Shown: positions 7,878-17,700, counted from the stretch's first letter. The stretch is 64,000 nt of DNA from Clostridium sp. 'White wine YQ' (GCF_028728205.1 NZ_JAQYUU010000001.1:1562082-1626081), one strand, 5' to 3'. Numbers and translations: made by a program. The notes: generated by a model from the letters alone, not told the origin.

Positions 7878-9872
7878 TTAAAGAGAGTAAATATCAGAAA
7901 ACTCAATATTCATTTTTTCTATATTTTTTTCTTTCTTAAATTCATAATCTTTAGTATTCACTATATTAACTTGATGAAAACTTGCATCAATTAATACAGG
8001 TAAATGAACTAAGAATTCTGTACCTTTGGTGAGCTTACTTTTTACTTCTATAGTACCACCATGCATTTCTACAAGACTCTTTACAAGGTTTAATCCTATA
8101 CCACTCCCTTCCTTTTTCCTTGCTAGAGAACTTTCTACTTGTGTAAATCTGTCAAATATAGTTTGAAGTTTATCTTCTGGTATACCACAACCAGTATCCT
8201 TTATAGATATAATTATTTCTGAAATTCTATCGTATATATTTACCTTAATACAACCACCAGCTTCAGTGAATTTTATAGCATTGGAAAGCAAATTTAATAT
8301 TATTCTTTCTATTTTCTCTTCGTCACAACTAATGATTTTTTCCTCAACTTCAGTATCAAAAATTAATTCTATATTTTTACCTTTAAGGTACTCTACTACA
8401 GAAGATGAAATTTCTTCCACTATATTTATAATATCGCTATTTTTTTTATTTAATTTATAGAATCCTGCATCTATTTTTGTTATATCTAAAAAATTATTTA
8501 CTAATCTTAATAATCTATAGCAATTTTGCTTCATTAATTTTAAATAATTTTTTATCTTTGCTATATTAATTTTTTCTTCATCATCTGTATACATACCTAA
8601 AACTTGTACAGAACTTAGAATTATATTTAAAGGAGTCCTTAATTCATGTGATATATTAGATAAAAAGTCTGTTTTTATCTTGTCATATTCCAAAGTTTTC
8701 TCAAGTAATAGTTTTTCCTCAAGCATTTTTAACTTTAATTCTTCTAATTTAATCTTATCAGTTACATCCCTTAAGACTGAAATAACACATTCTTCATTAT
8801 CATATATTATCTTTCTTGAGTTTACCTCTAAAAAAATTTCAGTTCCATTATAATCATAAGAATATGTTTGTGGTGAAAGCACACTATTATGAGTAATTAA
8901 ATCCTTTAACCTAGCATCTATAGTTTCATACCATTTTGGATCAATTATTTTTTTAAACTCTCTTCCTATCATATCCTTTGGACTATTAAGTCCATTTAAT
9001 TTTGCTAAGTTTTCATTTGCAAATATGATTTTTCCATCACTATGAACTCCAATATAGTCTGGTAAGGTTCCTAATAATGTTTCATATTTCCTTTCACTCT
9101 CACTTAATTTTTTTTCTATGTTTTTTCTTATAGTAATATCCTTAAATACAACTATTTTTTTGTCTTCTCCTAAAGAATTAATAGAGCACTCAACTTGTGT
9201 TCTTTTATGTCCTTCACTTAATATTTTTGTTTCAAAAAAACAGGGTTTCTTATCTACTTCAAAGTTTTCCACTCTTTTAATAAATTCTTCTCGATGATTC
9301 AAAGATATAAATTCACTAATTTTTCTTGTAATAACGTTATTTCTATCTACTTCACCTAGTAATTCTATTGCTTTTTTATTTAGTGCCTCTATGAAATTAT
9401 GATTAGTAATAAATATACCTATTGGAATCTCATTAAATATACTTCTATCTAGAGCCTCCATCATAGAATGCTCATTTTTTAGATTTTCTTCTTTCTTTTT
9501 TTCATCACTTTTATCCTTAATTATAATTAATACTACATTATTTTCTTCATTTCCAATCTTTACAGGGAAAACTTCAACAGGAAATTTCTCTCCATTATTA
9601 CAATAATGAATATCTTCAAAAATTTTCCCTTCTTCTAGCAATCTTAATATTTGACCCTCATCTTTTTTCTTGATATCTTTGCTTATGTCATAAATTGAAA
9701 AGTTAGCAATTTGTTCACTGGTATATCCATATTTTCTTAAAGCCACTTCATTAGCTTTAATTATTTTACCTGTTGAAGGATATATAAGTAACATAATTTC
9801 ATTTGAGTTTCTAAACATATTTTCTAATATTAAATTTGAATTTAAGTACGTACTCATATCTTCAAGAACCAT
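7878..9872 (-). CDS. Sensor histidine kinase with multiple PAS domains
   Basis: This 664-residue soluble kinase has three consecutive PAS domains: residues 15-130 (IMLLIYPSTGKIIKANEVAL), 145-250 (FNEIPIGIFITNHNFIEALN) and 260-380 (LPDYIGVHSDGKIIFANENL). HisKA follows with H409 in NISHELRTP, then HATPase boxes DTGCGIP and GSGIGLNLV. PAS domains sense redox state, ligands or energy. It lies 51 bp upstream of the GAF-type kinase on the same strand and both end in an IEFSDIY tail, so they look like duplicated partners. No partner regulator is encoded nearby. The start follows AAGGTGG. Confidence 0.93.
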   Translation of the reverse strand: MVLEDMSTYLNSNLILENMFRNSNEIMLLIYPSTGKIIKANEVALRKYGYTSEQIANFSIYDISKDIKKKDEGQILRLLEEGKIFEDIHYCNNGEKFPVEVFPVKIGNEENNVVLIIIKDKSDEKKKEENLKNEHSMMEALDRSIFNEIPIGIFITNHNFIEALNKKAIELLGEVDRNNVITRKISEFISLNHREEFIKRVENFEVDKKPCFFETKILSEGHKRTQVECSINSLGEDKKIVVFKDITIRKNIEKKLSESERKYETLLGTLPDYIGVHSDGKIIFANENLAKLNGLNSPKDMIGREFKKIIDPKWYETIDARLKDLITHNSVLSPQTYSYDYNGTEIFLEVNSRKIIYDNEECVISVLRDVTDKIKLEELKLKMLEEKLLLEKTLEYDKIKTDFLSNISHELRTPLNIILSSVQVLGMYTDDEEKINIAKIKNYLKLMKQNCYRLLRLVNNFLDITKIDAGFYKLNKKNSDIINIVEEISSSVVEYLKGKNIELIFDTEVEEKIISCDEEKIERIILNLLSNAIKFTEAGGCIKVNIYDRISEIIISIKDTGCGIPEDKLQTIFDRFTQVESSLARKKEGSGIGLNLVKSLVEMHGGTIEVKSKLTKGTEFLVHLPVLIDASFHQVNIVNTKDYEFKKEKNIEKMNIEFSDIYSL

Positions 9873-9989
9873 GTATATACCACCTTCATAAACGTTTGAT
9901 TATTTTCATATCTTATTTTATAATTTCAACTAATATTTACAAAATCCTCCTTTTGTATGAAATTTTTATTAATAATGACTTGTAACAAA

Positions 9990-10028
9990 AAAGAACTAAA
10001 TATAATTTTATAATTAACTTAGTTCTTT
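9990..10028 (-). terminator. Terminator of the DapB-like gene
   Basis: AAAGAACTAA pairs with TTAGTTCTTT. On the minus strand the stem is followed by TTTTTTG. Confidence 0.75.
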
Positions 10029-10035
10029 CAATCAC

Positions 10036-10575
10036 TTAGTTTACCGCACTTATATAGTTATCTTCAATGTAATTATTTATAACTTTTTCTAAGTTTATAA
10101 CATCCTTCATTTCATAAAAGCCTATCTTTCCATTTATGAATTTAGTTGCTTTTATTACACCTTCTACAAATTCATTCCTGGTTATTGATTTATGTGATAT
10201 CTCGATCATATCATTTACACCTATTGTTATATTAGGTGCATATACAATTCCATTATTATAGATTTTGCTAAACTTAACTAGCTTTTCAATTTCAAGTTCA
10301 TTGAAGCCTGTTGTTCCAATAACTAAATTAACTTTCATTCTTGAAATCAATTCTGCATTTCTAATTATTGCTCTTGAATCTGAAAAATCAATAATTACAT
10401 CTAGCTTTGTATTTTTAATATTTCTTTCTAAATTATTAATACTATCAACTACTACTCCTATTTTTTCACTATTTTTACTACACATCACGGATACAAGCTC
10501 TAATTCTTTATTTTCACAAATATATCTTCCAATTTCTTGCCCAATTTCACCAAAGCCTATCATACCAATTCTCAC
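10036..10575 (-). CDS. DapB-like protein lacking the catalytic domain
   Basis: The N-terminal 120 residues are a dihydrodipicolinate reductase Rossmann domain: GMIGFGEIGQEIG binds the nucleotide, then IIDFSD, IGTTGF and APNITIGVND follow in DapB order. DapB enzymes are about 250 residues; this one is 179. The His-His and Lys motif of the catalytic lobe is absent. After residue 135 the chain jumps to a sequence like the DapB C-terminus (KATKFINGKIGFYEMKDVI). It is therefore an internally deleted paralogue, unlikely to be a reductase, though it may bind NAD(P)H. GTG start behind GGGGG. It is monocistronic with its own terminator, which argues for a working gene. Confidence 0.8.
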   Translation of the reverse strand: MRIGMIGFGEIGQEIGRYICENKELELVSVMCSKNSEKIGVVVDSINNLERNIKNTKLDVIIDFSDSRAIIRNAELISRMKVNLVIGTTGFNELEIEKLVKFSKIYNNGIVYAPNITIGVNDMIEISHKSITRNEFVEGVIKATKFINGKIGFYEMKDVINLEKVINNYIEDNYISAVN

Positions 10576-10673
10576 TTAATTTAACCCCCAAATAATTTGA
10601 TTTTGTCATAATGTATCAATTATAAGTTCTTACAAATAGTCAATATGATGCAAGTTGTTTCTTAATGATAGAA

Positions 10674-12215
10674 TTACTCCAAATCAATCGCTTCTTCATT
10701 TTCTAATGATTTGTACCAAACAGTATTTCTTATTATATTATTTCTATTTCTATCAACAAGAATAATATTTATGCCTTTTAAAGAATCTAGTCTTAATTTT
10801 TTTTGATATTCTTTCTTTATACTTCTTATACTGTTACTGTGCTCTTCAGTGTAATGCAAGATTACTATTGTTTTATTATAATCCTCTATTAATTCTCTAA
10901 ACATGCCATTAATATGGCCATCGTCTGAATTAAAGCCAAATCCAATTATACAAATAATATCTGCCTCCATAAATCTATTAAATAAATTTACATATCGAGC
11001 TGACATCTTAACAGAAGTTAATGGTTTAATTCCACTTTGTGTAAAAAGAAATGGTACAATTATGTGTTTTTTCTTTTCATTTTCTCTCTCAGTAACTATC
11101 TTATTAAGATATGGGTCATAATAATCCTTTACTGAGCCATTAAGATAAAAAACCTCTTTTTCTATTATATCTTCAATGAAAGAATTATAATTTGTAGTTC
11201 CAACTGCTGCTATTTCATAATCATCCTGGAGCTTTATGATATCATGATAATATCCATTTCCTTGAGTAATTTTCTCTCTATTTTTATCAACTTGAAAATT
11301 TATATATCTTCTAACAGTATACAAAAATATTATGATCTTACTAAACTTTCCCCAATCTGTTTTAGGATTATATATATATCTCCAATTACTATCGATTAAT
11401 GTTTGATAATCTAATGCTCTAGAAAAAATATCTTCTAAAATTAACATTCCAAACTGTAATATAATCTCTTCGTTATTTGTTATTTCAAATATATTCTTTT
11501 CTTCATTTTCTATTAATAATTCTAATCCTCTCATTCCAGTATTGCTATAATCTAACGAGAATACTGCCCCTAAATCATCAAACAAATCAATTGTATCAGG
11601 GCTTTTTTCAAAAACTCCATCATTTAGCCTATGTATAAGTTCTTCTCCTAATGAACCTATTAATAATTCTAAAATTGTCCTTGTTATATTTTTTATATTT
11701 TTATTAAATTCCTTGCTAACGTTATCAATTTGTATAAGTCTTAAAAAGGCCGAAAAATAATTAGTTCTAAAGATTTCATTCATATCTTCACCCAACATAT
11801 GATTTAACTTTATTTCTTGACCATAGTTAAACTTACCTATCTCAGCACCAAGTACTTCTTCAAAAATCTTATCAATATCTAATCCTTCTTTATATAGCCC
11901 ATCCACTATTGCATTAACATTTTCATCAAAATGTCTTAAGTAATTTATTATAAGCCCTCTTTTATTTTCTAAGCTTCCTTTAACTATTGAATCATATTGA
12001 CCTTTAGTAAAAGCAGTTAACTTTTTGTTCTCAAAATCATCAGGAAGCCAACTTGAATAGGGTGATTGTTTATCTACATTTTTTAGTTGATTCTTTAAGC
12101 TATCTTTATCTTTTGAAGTGTTCATTCTAAAAATATCCAATGCAAACTTTCCACCTGATGGCAGACCATATGAGCATTCAGCTCCTGCACCTAGGAATAA
12201 TGCTACCTTCTTCAT
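10674..12215 (-). CDS. SIR2-like domain protein
   Basis: This 513-residue protein begins with a SIR2-type nucleotide-binding loop (FLGAGAECSYGLPSGG, residues 7-22). Late in the chain it carries the matching TTNYN motif (N342) and IICIIGFGFNSDDGHIN. SIR2-like proteins either deacylate proteins or, in phage defence, hydrolyse NAD. The sirtuin HG motif reads Y357-L-N-G, so the usual catalytic His appears as Asn. About 300 helical residues separate the halves. It stands alone with no effector partner. The start MKKVALF follows TTAGGAGGAG; the longer upstream frame has no support. A solo defence protein is the best guess. Confidence 0.8.
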   Translation of the reverse strand: MKKVALFLGAGAECSYGLPSGGKFALDIFRMNTSKDKDSLKNQLKNVDKQSPYSSWLPDDFENKKLTAFTKGQYDSIVKGSLENKRGLIINYLRHFDENVNAIVDGLYKEGLDIDKIFEEVLGAEIGKFNYGQEIKLNHMLGEDMNEIFRTNYFSAFLRLIQIDNVSKEFNKNIKNITRTILELLIGSLGEELIHRLNDGVFEKSPDTIDLFDDLGAVFSLDYSNTGMRGLELLIENEEKNIFEITNNEEIILQFGMLILEDIFSRALDYQTLIDSNWRYIYNPKTDWGKFSKIIIFLYTVRRYINFQVDKNREKITQGNGYYHDIIKLQDDYEIAAVGTTNYNSFIEDIIEKEVFYLNGSVKDYYDPYLNKIVTERENEKKKHIIVPFLFTQSGIKPLTSVKMSARYVNLFNRFMEADIICIIGFGFNSDDGHINGMFRELIEDYNKTIVILHYTEEHSNSIRSIKKEYQKKLRLDSLKGINIILVDRNRNNIIRNTVWYKSLENEEAIDLE

Positions 12216-12312
12216 AATTACTCCTCCTAATAAGTTATTAGTTGAACTTAAAACCCTATACAACATCTACTTAAATCCATCTATATGAATATTATACAAT
12301 ATTTGTATAAAT

Positions 12313-12343
12313 AAAAACACCAACTATATATAGTTGATGTTTT
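12313..12343 (-). terminator. Terminator of the GGDEF-EAL gene
   Basis: AAAACA-CAACTAT pairs with ATAGTTG-TGTTTT with one internal mismatch. Confidence 0.75.
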
Positions 12344-12352
12344 ATTTATGAA

Positions 12353-13840
12353 CTAATCTATCGTTAATAATTTTTCAATTTCATTTTTCGATATTGGCTT
12401 ACTTAAAAGAAAACCCTGGGCTATATCACAATTAATTTTTTTCAAAATTTCATATTGTTCATCTGTTTCTATACCCTCTGCTATAACTTTTAAGTTAAGC
12501 ATATGGGCTAATTGAATAATTCCAGTTAGTATATGTTTGCTATTATCAGATATAGCAATATCATTTATAAAGCTTTTGTCAATTTTCAAGTTATCTATCG
12601 GAAGGTTTTTTAAGTAATTTAAAGACGAATAGCCTGTCCCAAAATCATCTAATGAAACCTTCACACCTAACTTTTTTAGTTTTTCTAGGGTTTTTATGCT
12701 TCTATCTAATGACTTAATTAATGCTGTTTCAGTAATTTCTAATTCTAATTGTTCTGGTTCCAAATTATTTTCTTCTAATACATTCCTAACAATTTCAACA
12801 AAATCCCTTTGTTCAAACTGTATAGGTGATATATTTATTGCAATAATGTTTTTAATTCCTTTTTCTATCCACTTACTATTTTGTCTGCAAGCCTCTCTTA
12901 AAATCCATTCCCCCAATGATATTATTAACCCCGAATCCTCTGCTACACTAATAAATTCTACTGGAGAAATTTCACCTAGTTCTTTACTATTCCATCTAAG
13001 CAAAGCTTCATAACCAATTATCTTTCTGGATTCAACATTATATTGTGGTTGATACTTTATTGATAATTCATTATTTTTAATTGAGTTTCTTAAATATTTT
13101 TCTAAAATATCCTTTCGATATATTTTTTCGAAAAGCATTTTATCATAAAAACGATATTTATTTTTTCCTAGCTTTTTAGCCTCGTACAAAGCAACTTCTG
13201 AATTTTTAATAATATTATTAATATCTGTTCCATCATATGGGTATATGGCTATTCCTATATTTAGAGATACGTATACTTTCTTCCCTCCAATTTTAAATTC
13301 ATCATTTATATTGTTTATTACTGATTCAGCTAGAGCTATTACCTCAGTTTTTTCTTTATAATTATCAAAAAGAACTATAAATTCATCTCCACCCCATCTA
13401 TAAACACTACATTTATCATCTTTTATTTTACGTAATTTCTGTGCTATTAAAATAAGTAATTGATCTCCATAATGATGCCCTAAAATATCATTAGTATTTT
13501 TGAAATCTCCGATATCTAAAAAAAGCAATGCAAATTTCTTGGTTTTATTTTCAGAATCCACTATTCCACATAACCTTTTTATTAAATAAGATTTATTACA
13601 AAGTTTCGTTAACCTATCATGATTAACTAAATATTTTATTTTCTCATCTTTTTCAACTAGTTCATCGTATTGTTTTTTTAATTCTTCTTTGGTTTCTTTT
13701 AATTCTTTCTTAGTATTCTCTACTTTAACTCCAGATTTTTTATCTCTCATAATTGCAACTATGAGCATTAGAAACATAACTACTACTAAAAAATGCAAAA
13801 AAATAAAATAACCTTTTAAAATTTCAGTTGATAAATTCAT
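12353..13840 (-). CDS. GGDEF-EAL cyclic-di-GMP turnover protein
   Basis: This 495-residue protein has one N-terminal membrane helix (residues 10-30), a coiled coil (38-70), a GGDEF domain with intact motif G150-GDEF, and an EAL domain with E277-A-L. The EAL metal and base residues are visible in NISPIQF, ELEITETAL, LDDFGTGYSSL, KIDKSF and AQGFLLSKP, so phosphodiesterase activity is expected. No RxxD inhibitory site lies before GGDEF. Which activity dominates cannot be told. It reads away from a large structured RNA candidate. The start follows AGGATGG. Confidence 0.94.
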   Translation of the reverse strand: MNLSTEILKGYFIFLHFLVVVMFLMLIVAIMRDKKSGVKVENTKKELKETKEELKKQYDELVEKDEKIKYLVNHDRLTKLCNKSYLIKRLCGIVDSENKTKKFALLFLDIGDFKNTNDILGHHYGDQLLILIAQKLRKIKDDKCSVYRWGGDEFIVLFDNYKEKTEVIALAESVINNINDEFKIGGKKVYVSLNIGIAIYPYDGTDINNIIKNSEVALYEAKKLGKNKYRFYDKMLFEKIYRKDILEKYLRNSIKNNELSIKYQPQYNVESRKIIGYEALLRWNSKELGEISPVEFISVAEDSGLIISLGEWILREACRQNSKWIEKGIKNIIAINISPIQFEQRDFVEIVRNVLEENNLEPEQLELEITETALIKSLDRSIKTLEKLKKLGVKVSLDDFGTGYSSLNYLKNLPIDNLKIDKSFINDIAISDNSKHILTGIIQLAHMLNLKVIAEGIETDEQYEILKKINCDIAQGFLLSKPISKNEIEKLLTID

Positions 13841-14290
13841 AACTTGCCATCCTATATCTAAATATTATTGTTACTTCCTTACTTTATTGTATGAATAAAA
13901 CAAATTTATTTGTAAGAATTATTATTTTACGAGATAAATTTTACCACATAAGTTTTTATCTTACAACATAAAACTACTTATATTTTGCATTTTCTACATA
14001 TTTCTTCCATAATTACTTATTTATATTGATTTATATATGATATTTTATTAAAAGTACCAATTTTTATCTTCCGATATGTATTAACTTTCCAGAATATTTA
14101 TTTTTATTTGGGATAACATAATATCACGGAGCAAATAAGATTAAGCCAAGACTTAAGTATATATTAATTATTTAAGTTTAGTGTAATTATAAATTATTAT
14201 TTATAATTGCGTGAATTCTACATGGTTAGGAAAAGTGTTATTATAGTCGGAAACTAAAACTTCTTATTATAATAATATTCCAACTTATCA

Positions 14291-14379
14291 TATAGGGTTT
14301 AGCGAATATCATATATGGTGTTGAAATGATGTTATATAGCCGTGAGGTTATATAGGGTTGTGTAAATATCTTATATGGT
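14291..14379 (+). repeat. 60-nt tandem repeat inside the RNA candidate
   Basis: Segments 14291-14319 and 14351-14379 match at 24 of 29 positions, sharing TATAGGGTT, AATATC and TATATGGT, with an offset of exactly 60 nt. The second copy starts inside the right arm of the GTGA-capped hairpin, so repeat and fold are interleaved. Confidence 0.75.
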
Positions 14380-14559
14380 AGAATGAAACATTATTATGAG
14401 TAGTGATTTATTTGTATATAGTCGAAAGATTATATATGTATAATAAGTTATTTATAATAGTGCTAGTTTAATCTTATTTGTTTCCTGTAACACAATTAGA
14501 ATTCTTTAATATAATATTAATTATCAAAATTTATAAAAATACTAATCACATGATACTTC

Positions 14560-14592
14560 AATACTAAAAAACTAATTTTTTAGTATTTTTTT
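14560..14592 (+). terminator. Terminator of the RNA candidate
   Basis: AATACTAAAAAA pairs perfectly with TTTTTTAGTATT over 12 bp across a 4-nt loop and is followed by TTTTTAT. It lies 41 nt before the next start codon, so it could also attenuate the small downstream gene. Confidence 0.85.
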
Positions 14593-14633
14593 ATTTATAC
14601 ATTTTTGTTACAAACTAAAGGTAGGTGAAAAAA

Positions 14634-14753
14634 ATGCCATTATTAGTACTTTCTCTAGCTATTGGGATGATATCAGCAATTTCATACGCAACTTTCTGTC
14701 TAGTTAAAGAATATAAAATTAACTTAAACAGATATAAAGATAAGCTAAAATAG
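14634..14753 (+). CDS. 39-residue membrane peptide
   Basis: MPLLVLSLAIGMISAISYAT forms one hydrophobic helix, followed by a basic tail ending in RYKDKLK. The start follows AAAGGTAGGTG. It sits directly after the terminator of the structured RNA and ends in a terminator shared with the convergent subtilase gene. The build (short, one helix, charged tail) resembles type I toxin peptides and small membrane regulators. I see no overlapping antisense gene, so no toxin call is made. Confidence 0.6.
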   Translation: MPLLVLSLAIGMISAISYATFCLVKEYKINLNRYKDKLK

Positions 14754-14757
14754 TTTT

Positions 14758-14793
14758 AAAAAAGAAGTCTTTATCATAAAAGACTTCTTTTTT
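14758..14793. terminator. Bidirectional terminator
   Basis: Fifteen-base-pair arms AAAAAAGAAGTCTTT and AAAGACTTCTTTTTT give an A-run on one side and a T-run on the other. It ends both the small + strand gene and the 2,429-residue subtilase gene. Confidence 0.9.
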
Positions 14794-14794
14794 A

Positions 14795-17700
14795 CTAAAA
14801 TATTTTTGGTATTCTTATAAACAGATTTCCTATATTATATTCAATCTCTTTACTAAATGTTTTTTTCTCTTGCATATTCACTGGTGCTACTACAGGAATT
14901 GCAGCCATATTTTCTAATGCTCTAATATTATCAAAACTTTTTCTTAGGTTTACCATTCCATATCCCCAATTAGGATTAGGATATACATCTCCTGGACGTT
15001 TATCTGTTCCCCTAATTAGATATGTCTTAACTTTAGATGCATACATAGATGGGTCATTTTTTTCAATTATTCCCCATTGAAGAATAAGGGCTGAACAGCC
15101 TGCAATAATTGCCCCTGCAACACAGGAACCTGATATTGACTTTGTTCCTCCCCCAACGGCTGTCGTGATTTGATTAATTCCTCCTGCTACAATTTCTGGT
15201 TTAATAATATTTGTAGTAGTATACCCTTTACCAGAGTCCGCTACTATACTTCTATTATTTTGATTATAATATCCTACTGAAATAATCTCTTCAGAGGTTG
15301 CTGGACTTGTTAGGGTTACATTAACCTTTGGATTCAAAAAATTAGTTTCCGGTGCAAGTAATTCTCTTTGCAAAAGCCATGAATTATATTTCCCAACCAC
15401 TATTAAATCTCCAATAAGTTTAAATTGCCATATACCTTCTTTCAAGTTTGTTGCAAAAATAGTAATTCTCTCATCTCCTGTAATCTCTTCTGGTATAGAA
15501 TATTCTACTGTCATCTTTGTTCTTTCATATATAAAACTAATTTCTGTCTTTTCTTTAATCTTAGGCACAATTCTTTGAATGACTTCTCCAGTTGGAGATG
15601 TTATAGAGAGTGAAACCTTATCTGGTCTTGATATCCATATCTCAAAACGAATGCTCTTTTGATTAGTTCCTACTCTTAACTCAATTAAAGATGTATCTCC
15701 AGTATTTTGTATAATACCAGATGTATGAGTGCTGCTATTTCCCTGATTTCCTGTAGGTGTAACAACTACTACCCCGTTATATCTAGATATTTCATCTATA
15801 TATCTCTCTGTAATAGATTCTCCATTATGTGCTCCTATGTTTGTACATAATGGTGCATATATTACTATTGGTTTTTTAAGTCTACTAGATAGTTGGTATA
15901 AATACCTAATAGCTGGGAAAAGAGCAGATGTTCTATATGCAACAACATCTCCATAGACTCCAAATTCTTCTCTTCCTGCTTTAGTAATTGGATTCAATTT
16001 TACAATAGCTAAACTGCTTGCTGGTGCCACCCCAACAAGCTCTGGATTTACTCCTTTTGCTGCTATTATTCCAGCCATATTTGTGCCATGCCCTATAATA
16101 TCCTTTGATGGAACTATTGCATAGGGATCCTGTCCATTTTTCTTTGCTTGAATAGCTTTATTAATTTCCTCACCTGTATATTCAGTACCAGCTATAAGAT
16201 TTGGATTTGGTACATCGCTTTGTATAGTCTGATCCCACAAATTTAAAATTCTAGATGTGCCATCCTCATTTATAAATTCCTCATTTAAATAATCTATTCC
16301 ACTACTGATTATTCCTACAATTACACCAGAACCATCAAGTTGAAGATATGGACTATTATGAAAGCTAGGTGCTGTTGAAGCATCAATTGCAGATATATCA
16401 CACAAAGTATAAATTGATCCTACATCAGCATATATTATTTCAGGAATATTCCTAATTATTTCTTCAGATTTATTATATGGCATGGATATAACCGCACGTT
16501 TAAAGTCTAGAACAAACACCCCTGTCCCTGGATACTTAGAAATTGCCGATACTATATCACCTTTATATTCAGCTATCCTATTTTCATTACCTTCTTGTAT
16601 AAAATAATTAATCTTTTTAGGAGGAGGTGCCTCTCTATTTCTTGTTTCAAATATTCCTCTAATATTATCAAAAACTCCTTTTAAATTGACTATACCATAT
16701 CCCCATTCAGGATTAGGGTAAATATCTCCTTCTCTTTTATTTGTTCCTCTAACTAAATAAGTTTTTACTTTAGAAGAATACATTGTTGGATCATTTCCAT
16801 GAACTATTCCCCACTCAAATAATAGTGCACAGCAACCTGCAACAACTGCTCCTGCTACACTTGAACCAGATACAACCTTACTGCCACCACCAACTGCTGT
16901 AGTTATTTGATTTATACCCCCAGCAGCAATACAAGGTTGAATTTCACCACTTCTAGTAAACCCTCTTCCTGAATCAACCACAATAGAGTTATTATTTTGA
17001 TTATAGAATGCTACACCAATGGCTGATGATGCAGTAGATGGAATTGTTAATGTTATATTTGGATCCGGACTAAGGAATCTTGTATCAGGTGCAAGGAATT
17101 CCTTGGGCAATATCCATGCATCATATTTTCCTACTAAGATCAAATCTCCAATTAACCTAAAACGCCAGATTCCTTCTTTCATATTATTTGCTGTAATAAT
17201 TATCTTTTCCTCGCCTGTTACTTCTTCTGGTATAAGATACTCTATATTCATTTTTGTTTCTTCAAACACAAAATTAACCTGTAGAACTTCATTTAGCTTT
17301 GGAGGTATTCTTCTTATGACTTCACCCGAAGGAGATGTTATTGAAATAGCTACCTTGTCGGGTTTAGAAATCCATATTTCAAGGTTGATATCTTTTTGGC
17401 TTATTCCTACCCTTAATTCAATAATTCCAACATCACCAGTCTTTTTTATTATTCCAGAAGTGTGTGTATTGCTATTTCCTTGATTCCCGGTTGGAACAAC
17501 CACTGTTATTCCACTAAAACTAGAAATATCATCAATATATCTTTCTATAGTTGATTGACCATTGTGTGCTCCATTATTGCTACCTAAAGGAAGAAAAATT
17601 ACAATTGGTTTATTTATCTTGTATGAATATTCATACATATATCTTAATGCTAAAAAAATGGTTGTACTCCTAAAACCTACAACATTTCCATAAACACCAA

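Larger units (their letters stand above)
14128..14592 (+). ncRNA. Candidate large structured RNA, unassigned class
   Basis: The 793-nt gap at 13841-14633 has no convincing gene, but 14128-14592 folds strikingly. The ends pair over 19 positions (14128-14146 with 14466-14484, 13 of them an uninterrupted Watson-Crick run). Inside are hairpins at 14151-14177, 14185-14208, 14237-14276, 14333-14354 and 14415-14436. The last two are near-twins, TATATAG-CC/TC closed by GNRA loops GTGA and GAAA. GNRA loops appear only when read on the + strand, which sets the orientation. Two UAUGG segments could act as loop receptors. A strong terminator ends the unit. I cannot match it to a known class and see no clear promoter. 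Confidence 0.5.

Noticed and set aside
17019..17483. 154-codon + strand frame inside the subtilase gene
   Set aside because: It lies opposite a conserved S8 domain, has no ribosome site and resembles no known protein.
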